The notes below the pieces were generated by a model that was not told where the DNA came from, searched no databases, and saw nothing but the letters and a program-made list of their open reading frames with translations. The position numbers and the translations under genes are program-made. DNA of 64,000 bases from Balanoglossus misakiensis (taxonomy: Eukaryota; Hemichordata), in contig CM082577.2 of assembly GCA_040954595.2 (NCBI GenBank), positions 8,680,001-8,744,000 of the forward strand. The letters run 5' to 3'. Shown here piece after piece: positions 24,786 through 36,997 of the stretch (position 1 is the first letter of the stretch; every line of letters starts with the position of its first letter).

Positions 24786-27700
24786 CTAAGGGAATGCTGG
24801 TAGGCGCTCTGACGTCGGCGATGCTAGCGGCGATGCAACAGGACTGCTGGGGTTGGACTTTGCATTTGATACATCTGAGCTGATCAGAGCGTTCACTTTG
24901 GGTTGGAGATCTTCCCACAGTGCATGAATCTGGGGAGAAAATTAAATAAACAAGAAAACGTAAAGTTATCAAATGTCAGACTATGTGTGACATAGTGCTA
25001 TATCTCATCCTGTTTAGTAAAGTGACAAAGCAAAGAAGTCACTTCTGCTCATATTTCGACCATGTTTGAATAACATCAGAATATAATTTCTTAATGATGA
25101 CTGATTCACTGAATGACAGATTATGATTGGCTACAAGCGATCATGTGATTATAATTTTGGCCAATCAAATGATTTTTGTCCCAATAGGCACATCCACTGA
25201 CTCTCAATAAAAAGCATGCCTCAACTTTTGTAAAGTCAGCAATCAGGGGGAGGGGGGGATAAACCAATGATCTTAGGCACATACCTCTTTTGTTCCTTTG
25301 GCTTCTATAAGAGCAAGCAATTGGAAAACTTCTGCAATAACTTCGATATTAGCATGGATAAGTTGCGTTTCCATTTGTAGACAATGAAGAGAAAAGTAAT
25401 TCCTATTTTCCATATTTGTGATTTCACTTTCTTGCTGTGGAAACAAATGTGGAATAAGCTATAATTATTTTTTTCTGCTTAGTATATGATGGCCAGTGAA
25501 ATGTCCCTTTAGAACTGCAAGTTTTAATGTAACACTCCCCTTTTACACCTTGACCCCTAGTGACCTATGACTTCAGGTTCAAAGAAAAAATGCTGATCAC
25601 ACTGGCACCCTTTTACGTCACTCACTGTCTGAAATTAATTTTCCGCCAACAAAAACAACAATAACAATGCCTGGGAAAAACAATACTAACCTCTATGATT
25701 CTAGATTCCAACTGTTCGACTGTGCCGGCCTGCTCTTGCCCTTTGATGGTTGCTGTCATTCTCTTCTTTTTCATGTTACCCATTTTTTGTAAAGCACTCT
25801 GATGATCTTTCAAGACACCTTTCTCGTGTCTTTCACATAGATCCTGTCAGAGAGAGAGAGGGGGGAGGGGGATTGGGGGACACAGACAGAAGGGGGAGTT
25901 AGTTGTGAGGCATTGAATGTGTCTGAAAATATTGCCTAAGCTCTGCTGTACAAAAATTAAGTTCCAGTTCAGTGAAGAAAAATATCATGCCACAGCCTTC
26001 ATAGTTTTTATATTCCCAGAGTTTCCAAACCTGCATGTTGTTCTAGGGAATGTTAAACTGAAGAAACTGTAGATTTGCCCTTTGCCCTCTGCTAGAAAAA
26101 AGTCAATGAACAAGCTCGCTTTGAGAACTTTCATGTTCTGGCAAATAACTCCCCTATGGTGAATCCCTATGCCATTCATGAATACAAAATATTGTTTACA
26201 ACTAAGTATAGGATCAACACTGTTGAACTAAAAATGTCCCCTCCATAGTCAGACCCTTTCACGCAGACACTCAAAGCATCCATTCAAGGTTACATTTGTA
26301 CCACGCGTTCAAGGACATCAGAAATCCTAACAATCAGCATCTCACTGTATTATCTGGAACAAAGACGAAATGACAACCATAGCGGCCAACGTCAGCCATG
26401 TTTTTTTTAATTCCTAAAAATATCCTACTGAGTGACAGGGTAGGGGTGCTCTTGTATCACTTCACATTTCAAGGCAATAATTCTCAACAAACAAAGATCT
26501 GAAAAATAACAGGATTATTCCATGAACCTTTTTTTGTGTTGAAGAACAAAGAGAGAGTACAATTACCCTGAATGCTGTCAGTAGATCCAAAAACAAGTAC
26601 AACATTTCAACAACAGTGTCTTCTTCCCTTGCACTCTGCAGAACAGAAAAACAACAAGCAATGGATGAATCCTCAACCAATTTTAGTGCGATATAGAAAT
26701 ATTAAGGAAAGGTTTTTCTTATTCTGTCACTCAACTGTGGAGTGACTTGTCGCTGAAATTAAGGGGCGTTGATTGTCTTATGTGCATGTGCCAAACCAGA
26801 GACTCTACAGTCTCTGTCGGAGATCGTGAAAAGAAGGGACAAAACTAAAGTCTACTTATACAGTGCACACGAAATACAGAAGGAAGTGAAGGCAGTCCAC
26901 TATTTGAATGTGTCGAACACAAAATTTCCAGAACATTTGGATTGGTCGTAATGTTTGTACACATGAAAATACGCACATGCGCATAAGACGATAGTTGGCC
27001 TTTAAATGGTTCTTACCTGTTGAGCACACTTGTCGGCTATGCCAGCAAACTCGACAGAGAGAGTCTTGAACCCTCGCTTGAGCTGTGGCCACGAGTCATT
27101 GTTACCACATGCCCAGGCAGAGGAGGGTTGGTTTTCGTTGGCCAGGCATGTCAGTTCTTTACACATCTGCAGCATATCACTGGCTTGTTCTGAAAATGAA
27201 ATGAAATGAAAGCAAGGGTTTGTAGCTGTATATCTGGAGTAGAATTTGGCTCCACGGTTGGGGGAAAATGACAATTTGCATGTCTGTATATTTATCAGTT
27301 AACTTATTGTATGAAGGCCGGTGGCCTAAGATACTGAAATAAATATATATATAATGACAATTTAATGGAGATTGGTGAAATTAGCTGATCGACACCGCAT
27401 GCAGGGGAGATAGCCATTTTGATGACCTCTACACGACCTTACATCCATCATCATAGGCATGAATCCATCTGTCGTATTCAAAACTCTTTACCCGCATTTC
27501 TAATTATTGAATTCTGCACTAAATTAACCACAGTCACTCATTTTCATGGAAAACTTCACATTCTTTTCCATCAAATGAATTTTGATGGCCGAATCCCACT
27601 GAAAATACAAGGAATTGACCACACCAACCAGTAAATTGAACCAGCACATTTCCAACTCACCAGCAGATCTCCTCGCCATCCTCTCTGCGACGTCTTTCAT

Positions 27701-30700
27701 TTTCAAAAGAGAAATGTGTATGGTACGGATTTGTTCTTTGCTGTTTCCAAACTGTAGCTGCGTATCCATAGGAACCAAATCCTGTATAGTAGGCGAATCA
27801 TGTCAAAGTTCACGGGTCAGAGGTCTTTACATTGTACAGTACGGTGTGGAAACGAGAGTGAATGTCTCTAATAGAAAACAAATTTTCCATTCCAATGGCA
27901 CTGCCTGCACACACACTGAAATTTCACGTCAGAACTTAAACCTGATATCATACGGGCATGTGACAATCCAAGCAGTTTTTCTGACATGCTGAGACTTTAG
28001 TATAAACGACTAGTACTGCCATGATAATAAATCCTGTAGCCATGTAGGTAGTCAGCACCAGATCATAGTTCTCACCTTTGCTGTTGCAGCTAAATTACTT
28101 GTCATAAATTCATCAGGAATGCCCCGAAATAATTCTTTTATTTTATGTTGCATATCCTGAAATAAAAATAGTTGTAATAAGATACACTAATAAGCAAGTT
28201 GAGCGCACCCCCACGCACCCAATCTGAGTTACATAAAAACCTGCGTGCACACACAAGACACAAATAAACACAAATATATCCAAATTCATCTTTCTCATTC
28301 CCCGTACTTACCGACCCTTGAAAAGTGAAGAAAAACTTTGCAATGTTACTTTGATGTATAGTTGGATGTCTGGCAACTAGAGTAAGAAACCTACGTAGTG
28401 ACTTCCTCCTGGCCTCAATGAATTCACGATCAACTGCAAAAGGAAACATCCGGATCAAATTTACAGTCTGAATATTGACTTATGAGCAGGTCCCTACGAT
28501 ATCACTTGTCTATGCCAAAAGGCCACAAGGTCTCTGTTGCTGCAACCACTCCATATCTGAGCTCTTGATAACCTCTTATTATTCAGGACCTGTCCTGTCT
28601 TTTTTTTGAACTCTCCAACATTGTCTTAAATATTATTGAAGAGATGGTATGGAATGATCTCATAACACATGTGACATCAAATCGATCAATCAAATCTACA
28701 GTGTGACATCTACCAAACTGCTGGCAAACACATAAACTGATAACTATATCAATACTTGATATTTTCAAAGGTCAGCATTCTACAGAGCCATGGAACGAAA
28801 AGTGATTTCCTGCCCTTGCCACATGATTGATATCAGGCTTTCTAAATTTAGCTCATACTTTCCTTCGGGGGGAAAGCTAGGTTAAGCTTGAGTCTGGGTA
28901 AAGAATTATCCCAGTAACTGATGGGATTTTCAGGAAATATTTCAGTATATTTTTAACACAAGATTTCAAGCTCTACAAGTATTAAGTTTTAAACAATATA
29001 ATAATACATGTACTCTTTGAATTAGTTTCATGAACATTATTCAATAGTTGTAGTCATGATATGTCCAATTTCAGTTAAGTAGGATTGATTATGGCTGGAG
29101 ACGCAGAAGTCTGGTTGCGCAGACTTGTGCCGTTCCGACTGCGATAGTGGCTTAGCAAATCTTATTCAAGTAACCGTGGAGTAAGCAATTGGGTTTATTT
29201 TAAACATTACTATTTGCAGAGTCAGAATTTGACACAAATCTTCATTCTGGGTATGAGAACGTAATGTTGACAAAGAGAGTGTAATATTTTTGATGAAAAG
29301 TTTCAACGTACACACTGTGTCCTGACAGTGGACAAACAACCACATATCAAGACATGTTCTTGTTGAAAGAAGCTTAAAAACTCACCTCCCAGCATTTTTT
29401 TGGGCGGAAGTCTCGGTACAAGACGATACGGATACCTCTGAAGTAGAACTTCTTGAAAAGCTACAAAATCGTTGTATCGCCGCATCACCGTACTTTTGTA
29501 ATACTGAAACAGAAAGCCAAAAAGCAGCAAGTTTTGAGCACATTCATGAGGAAATGAAAAATTCTTGTGACAGGCAATCAAGAAAACATAAAACTTTAAT
29601 ATCACAAACTCGTGAATTCCACAGAACAGAACTTTCCAGAAAGCCAATTGCCAAGATTTTAATTAGAACACTTTGGGTAATTGAGAAATGAACCATCCAT
29701 ATACAGACACAACCTTTTAAAATACATTCCAAGTTAACCGGTGTCATTTTAGCAACGTTCTTACACCAAATACAAAATTACACACACACACACACATAGG
29801 CGCAATCAATCTATGTCTGCAGGGACTTAAAACTTTGTACTCCCCCCAAAAAAAACAGATCTGTACTGCACATCGATGATTATTGACATACTGTGCATTA
29901 CACATTATACTCATAATTCAGAAGCGTCAGCCATCTTTATCTAAATAAATAACTCGTATCTAAATAAATAACTCGTAAATTACACACATGAATCATATCT
30001 TTTCAAATTAAAGTCTGACCGGAACGAGTAACAGATATACATGTCAACAGATGTCCTTTGTTTGCACCACAGAGTTTTGCCTTCAAGATGAAAGTGCACC
30101 TTGAAGTGAGATGACTTTTTAATACATCTAGGAAAGAACATCGCAATAGACAGCAAATTGTTAACATTGCCTTCTATGGTTTATTTATAACAGGAGAGAC
30201 CTCTGCAATGGTACACAATTGTTCTATTTTTACCGAGCTTTACTTATAAACAGACGTAACAATTTCAACAGGTGGGAATTTTGCCCCCACAGGGTTTCAA
30301 TTTGCGACCTACGACCTTTGACCCTCTCTCTACTAACAAACAAGACAGCAGAGAGGAGAGAATTCAAAAGCGGGTCTAAATTATTAACAACTGAAGTATA
30401 CCCTCCATTTATTCAACGCCACAATACATCAAATCTCTCATAAATTTTGCTTCGGTCAAAATGTTGTACACATTTTTGCCCGAGGCCGACAGCATGAGAA
30501 GCCATGCATTTCGCAGTGTGCTAATAAAGCTCATTGAAGAACACCGAATCCTTAGAATACCATGACAACCAACCCATCTGAATTGAAATAATTATGACTG
30601 ATCAGAGACAGATCAGCCTAGGCCTGCAGGTCATAATCAGATTCAGATTTCTATTTATTGTCAGTGGGGATGACATCATCTGAAATTCATTACTGCAGGA

Positions 30701-33700
30701 AGTGATAGGGTATCTCTACAGCCCAATCCTAAAATAGCTTTATGTAACTGAATCACACCATGTTTTCCATTGTCTGGTATTGAAGATTGTGTTTCTTTCC
30801 CCGCTGAGCTCATATATTTGTATTGTTTATACAGTCACATAAATGCTATACTTTATAAACATCTAATATTCCCTCTTTGCATTGTGTTCTGGTTTCACAT
30901 GCAATACTGTGCCTTGAGCAATAAAACTCAGACGAACAAAACATGCTAGCGACATCACTGATAATTTTCCAAAAAATTGATGTAGGTACATGTCAGGCAA
31001 ATTGCACACAGCTTAGACTTCAAAAATCTCACGATTCCTCGATCAACATCATGCACTAAAGTGAAATGAATTTCTGATGAAAATAAAATAAAGAGGTGGT
31101 CACCTTGAACACGTAGCCAAAAGCAGAGGTCAAACGTGAAAGAGATGGGAATACAAATTTTTTACTTGTGATCAGTTGCATGCATGATTTCCTTTCAGTT
31201 TCCCTATACATAACTTGCACAGAAATATAATTTATAGAAAAACAAATGCTGGCAGTTTATTGAACTTTATACCCACCAAGGATACTTTGATGTAATTACT
31301 AATACATTTTCATTGATTACATCTGTTAAAAGAATAAAATTTTGATATTTGATATTTTGATTGATACTAAAGCATACTTCACTGAATTGCAGGTCATTGA
31401 AACACTACTCTCCAAATAGCTTCTAAGGCATGACGTACAGTTATAATTCATTTTTTTGTGTTTATAACAAAAGATGTTGTCATCGTATTAAGACAACCCC
31501 AATAAATCTATCAGCGTGTATATAAAACAAAATAATTCAAGTAACATTAGGCTCCACATCACTGACTAAAAAAGACCCATGAATCTATCCAAATGTCCAA
31601 TTTAAAGCTGGCCTTTTCCTCAGCTTTTCATTGAGTAAAGAAACAACACACACATGCACTTGTTCACATAAACACAACCACATCCCCTGCGAAACATCCT
31701 CCCAACCCCCGCATTCCCCTCCACTCACTCCTCACCATACCCCATTTGCTCTCAAAAAGACACCATAGAAAAACAAATCCATTCAACTACCCTGAACAGA
31801 ACAGGCAACAAGTAATATTCAGAGAAACACAGCAAATTCTGTCGTGCCCTGCTACAACTTATAACTCATCCACAAGCCACGCACACTCACCTGACTAGTG
31901 ACTTCATATTCGTTGTGTTTTAAAAGAATGCCTTTCTTTTCGGGTGCTAGTTCTACTTTGATTGTGTCTAGTTCACATAACTCTTGATAGCCGTAGCCCA
32001 GTAAATTGGGGTTCTTGTCCCTTCTAATCTGAATGCTGAGCGACTTCAAGTCCGACAGGTCACCCAGCGATGGTTTTGGTAATTCTGAAATAAAACAGAA
32101 ATTGGTGTTGGCAGGATGGGATCAGGGGTGGTAGATCTCTAATAGAAATTTATACTTAACTAAACTTACAAATCATTCAAAAACCCATGTACTGAATGAA
32201 TATCATGGTACTGAGGCAGTCTATACTTTGGAATGGTTGATGTTACCATAGCGACAAACTCATTCTTGTCAATTATCACTGAGAAGTCAACCATGTACTT
32301 GTAGACAAAAGGTTGAAATTTCAGAATCACTTTTGCAAAACATCACCCTAATGACCTTAATCACACCAGGTGGTAAGACCACACACTGCTGAACAGAATC
32401 GGCTGATTGGTTGACACCATATGCCAGCCGATGTCAAAATTCAATTTGTGACGCCACAAAAAAAAATTGATGAATGCATGTTTTGATGATCCAGCAAACT
32501 TGCTGAAAAACAAGCCAGAGTTCATGAATATGGATTTTCAGTCTCACTTCTGTAGAATGTCAAGATATTATCAATCTGCTTTATGTTTTACCTATGACGT
32601 GCATGTCTCGTGCTGTTCCAGCAAGAGTATTGAATTCAAAGGCAATAAATCACTGACAACTGGATCTGGAACCACATACCTTGATCTGAAAAAGTTTCAA
32701 GCATTTTTTCATTGATTGATTTGCCTTGTTGTGCCAGGGCTGTCAGAGCCAATGCCTTGTAGAGTCCATTCCTTGTTAGATATCCCTGCTTATTGTCAAC
32801 CGCATCCCAAATCTACAAGATAAAATTAAAAAAACATTGGATATAAGTAGACAGACTCACACTTGTTGTTGATGGCACAACTTTATTTCTGTCAACTGCA
32901 AAATATACACCATGTTTCTTTGAATCAATGCTACTGTAATGAGAGGCACTCATTCACACATGCTTTGGAATACACATACGGGTGTCAATCACGATCATTC
33001 TGAAAAGAAAGCCAAACAAATCCAGTCGTACATAGTCAATTATTGACTTTTCTTCAGCATGTGCGACCAACACATGTGTCAAGCCAGCAAGTCCAATGTC
33101 CACATATTTTTTTCCCGCCTTTTTTGTCAATTATACTTATCTTACATAGAGCTGAAACGGTCATATAATATTGAAGATACAATAATTTTTGTAAAAAAAA
33201 AAAAATCTGCCTCAAAAACAGTTCCACAGTTTCTGTTATAAAACAACAGCTGTACATGTGTTCAGTTCGTGCAACGTGTCATTTTTATGGCTGTCTATGA
33301 AGGATAGATGTTAGTTGGGTTGATGGCAAGTGTTGGGGGAGAGGTTCAACGATTCAGCAAATTGACCTTTTTGGTCTGACCTCCAATCTATCATGTAGGA
33401 ATACGACAATATGGTTATAAATGTGGAAATAGCAGGACAGAACATGAGAGATGAAGAAAATAAATGGTTGATTTCCGTGATAGAATTCACAGTAAAGTAT
33501 TTTGTTTATTTTAATGCAGAAACTTTGGCAATATCATCTCACATAACATCAAATCATTTATAGTTTTACTCATTCATTTCATTGGGAAAATGTACCAAAA
33601 CGAGTATTGACCTTCTATTTTGCAATATTGTATCTTCAGTGCAAATGAAACCAGTAATGTTCAAATAGACAATTACTTGTCTGACATCACTGATCCATAG

Positions 33701-36013
33701 CAATGGGTGTTGATTTCTCTATATATAAAGCCCTTTCATGTAAAATCTTGTTTTCAGGTTCATTCAAATCTGGAATTATGAACCAGACAACATTCACAGA
33801 TCTTCAAACTGACATTTGCAAAAATAATTTCTTTTTTCAACAAACAAGCTAGTGGACATTTCTGCTTAGACACATTAAAAGGCCAAATTAATTTGTATCA
33901 AATTGATTCGCCACAGAATGAATTTTAAAATGAAAGCAGAATTTGAGCTAAAAATGGTCAAATTAGAAGGTGTGTCCAACGCAGCCTCTTTAACTGCTTT
34001 CTACAATCCTCTCTCTGTGTAACAAGAGAGTCCTCTGAGACTAAATTTCTGCAGCACCCAATGGGATGAGGTGCTCTATAAACACATATATACACACACA
34101 CCCCTTACATTAAAATCAACTACCCACTTCAGTGTCAATAAACTTTTGTTTACAAGCAGCCTTGCAAGTTCCTTGGCTGTTGTTGTGTTTTCTTGTTGTC
34201 AAAAATAGGTTGTGACCTACAACACAATTGTTCATATTCACTTTATTTCTGACTGGAGTTTGTTAAGTCTTTTATTTTCTAATTTAGACACCATCAACAA
34301 TGGTAGTACAGGAGATAATGTTTATGCGATGCAAATTCATTCACCAATAACAATGCAATTACAATTCGCAGACATAATTACAACAATCAATCATTTTTCC
34401 AAAGCCGATATTTACGCAAACAAGTAAAAAAGTCATTACCGATAAGTTACATTAAAAATATTGCAGTAAATAATTAATTGATCAATTGAACTGGATTGTA
34501 ATGGCATTTAAATTAATTAGATCACAAATACATATATTATGTTGTCAATAAAGATAATTACACATAACTGTTTTCCTGTATTTTTACTACAGCTGAGGAC
34601 TACAACCCAGTGTTTTCTTCATGATTTGACCCTCTTTTGCAGTAATTGAGGACAAGGTACAATACTCCACTCCCAGTGTATTTACATAAACAAGCACATG
34701 GCAACTGATAAGAAATGTATGTAAACCAAGTTTAAGAATAAGAGTAGCAAGATCCTGCAACTATTACTCCTACAGCCATTATATTCCTAAATGCTATTGT
34801 AGTGAAATAAACTTTGAGGGAAAAATTATTTGGCTAAAAAGTCTGACGGATTAAAAAAAATTGTATAATGAATACGATAAAATATAATTTCAAAACTAAA
34901 CATATACAATGTTTTGACAGACTGGATACTAGCTGCAATAATTGTAGCCCTGGTGGGTGGGTTAATCGCTGACGGGGGGGGGGGGGGGGGGGGGGTCTTG
35001 ATCGCTGTCGGCCCCAAGGCTACAATTATTGCAGCTAACTGGATACTAGCTCTGTTTTATTCCGAAAACCGACACAAAAAAACGTTAATTGGTGTACATT
35101 GTTTCCATTAGACATCTACATTGGTATTCTAATGCCTGAAATCTAGTTTATATTCAACCAAACCGTAAGGGGGTGTGTCTGCAACTTGTCCTAACCTAAT
35201 TCGGCACTGTGAACTCCAGACTTTGCATCCAAACAGCTATGTCGAGGGGTAAAACACCGTGTAGTGGTGTTCAAATTAACGCATTGTTGAATAAATGAAG
35301 TCGACAATAATTTAGATCCCCGCCCACTAGAATGCAACACTTGTTTCCAAATACAACGTGGACGAACGTGTGTCGATATCACGATATCAAACGGGACTTT
35401 CATTCAACCTGAAGTGAAGACGCGTTAATAAAGACGCGGATCGGTATGGACAGGCTCTTTTTTTCTTTTGCAGAATGCATTTGCGGGCTATGTGGAATGC
35501 GTCTGTCGGAAAGCAAGACAATATATCAACAGTTGTCAAGTTTCGCAAATTAGAGAAATATTTGGGCGACTACGCCGAACCTCGCCGGGAACGAATGCAC
35601 GGCTCGCTGCTGGGGCATGAAACTGACCACCAATGCTGTTTCAAAATATTCTATAATGAAACCACAATAACTGGACAGTCAGGCAACCCACCAAACCATA
35701 GGAAACACTGGAGATCGGCAGATCGGTGCGTGCATCACGACTTACCTCTGAAAGTGTCTGTTTTGGTAAACTCGATTTCATCAACAGTTTGACGAACATG
35801 TCTCGATCAACCTTGCTCTCTTGGCTGGGGCAGAGGATGTTGTATACCTCCCGATAATACGGCGGCACCGAACCTGTAAAGCGACCGAGAGTAAGAGGGG
35901 CTCATTGCCAACGAATGCAAATCGTTACTAAAATCGAATAAGCGAAGGGAGAGAAGGAAATGGCGACGGAAAGTGGCTAGGTCACACCTACCAAAGCTCA
36001 GGTCGGTAGCCAT
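24786..36013 (-). CDS. SNX8: Sorting nexin 8 with N-terminal EH-like domain, complete
   Basis: PX-BAR sorting nexin that coats and tubulates early endosomes and acts in endosome-to-Golgi transport. Exons in transcript order: 35992-36013, 35746-35873, 32680-32812, 31891-32084, 29386-29503, 28312-28433, 28076-28156, 27661-27781, 27017-27189, 26567-26635, 25691-25843, 25285-25434, 24786-24929; 535 residues (human 465). Residues about 10-92 look like an EH domain ([20 protein letters not shown]). The PX domain is about 115-235, with phosphoinositide-binding RRYNDF and [21 protein letters not shown]-type helical region follows (about 260-510; [39 protein letters not shown]). The Ser/Pro-rich tail ends LPAFP. 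The start is the only ATG in the short first exon, with a clean donor. Introns 2 and 4 are the longest and hold no gene. Head-to-head with IQCE. Confidence 0.95.
29940..29977. repeat. 19-bp tandem duplication
   Basis: Two adjacent copies of a unit containing CTAAATAAATAACTCGTA in SNX8 intron 4. Probably simple slippage. Confidence 0.7.
34921..35046. mobile_element. Foldback element with G22 tract and 9-bp target duplications
   Basis: In SNX8 intron 2. The element is 34930-35037 (108 bp). The arms TAGCTGCAATAATTGTAGCC and its exact reverse complement form 20-bp terminal repeats. ACTGGATAC occurs exactly adjacent on both sides (34921-34929, 35038-35046) as a 9-bp direct repeat. The interior carries a run of 22 G (34974-34995) between short mirrored GACGG/GTCGG-type bases. 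The 9-bp duplication is typical of Mutator-like elements; hAT elements give 8 bp. Confidence 0.85.
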
Positions 36014-36997
36014 CTTGGTGTATATGGTTGCTCACGTGATACTCGGCACACTCCTACTAACCTTTGACCCAAGATAAACGAAAGTATTGGATTACAGCGG
36101 TGAAACTGACCACAGGGGGCGGAACTCGAGTTCCCTTTTTGTTTGTATCTTTAGGTAGTTTTCTTTAGGGTTTGTTTGTTTGTTTGTTTGTTTGTTTGTT
36201 TGTTTGTTTGTTTACAAATGTTGTCAACAAATCCTCACAAATCTTTGGAATGTGAAAAAGCTTCTGGTCCTCGAAATATTACAAAAAAGAGACGCTTTAG
36301 TTTACCAATCTTTCATCGGTTGGTTTGTGTGAGAAATCACAGGTTATTCTGCTAACTGACATTTTTCAATTATTGGTCATAAGGAACACTTGTAAGTAAA
36401 ATTGAGAAAGGAAAAATAACATTGTTTGTTTAATAGTTTTGCCAAATATTAAACAAATTCCACAATTAGATAGAACTCTAATTTCTGATTTTTTCCTTTG
36501 CAGTTGTTTTTTTCTATGGCAGAAATATGCTCTGTCAGTATCAAACATGCTAAAGCTTCTCTTTTGGGACCTATTGGCAATATGTGAATAAAATGCTTTC
36601 TCAAACATTGCTACTTTTAATTGGATGACTGAATAAAATAAGCAGATTTTGCTTCAATTTATTCTCAGTTTGTATGATCATAGTACCACACCGTCCATCG
36701 CGTCGCGTTGCTACGTGTATGATGAAACGCGCTCTGCGGTAAAGCCTTGTGATATCGCAAGATCACGCGAGATTATGTAAATCACATACTTGTCCTCATC
36801 TGTTTGGGAACTCCAACAGCAACATGGACTAGTGTGCGATGCTGTAGTATCGAGAGTAGGAGACGCCAAAATTACCGAACAGAGCGAACTGGAACATAAA
36901 GCTACTACTCCGAAGATACGGCACGGTCACACAGACCGTCAGATTTCACTGAAAGCGGGTGGAAGCCCGTCAATATTTCGCTGGAGTCTTTGTAACC
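36014..36997. promoter_or_regulatory. Divergent intergenic region, SNX8 / IQCE
   Basis: 984 bp between start codons. CpG-richer stretches lie close to each gene (about 36000-36070 and 36690-36960), with AT-rich sequence and the (TTTG)n tract between. Two separate core promoters sharing one region is the likely arrangement. Confidence 0.5.
36171..36213. repeat. (TTTG)n microsatellite
   Basis: About ten tandem TTTG units between SNX8 and IQCE. Confidence 0.95.
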
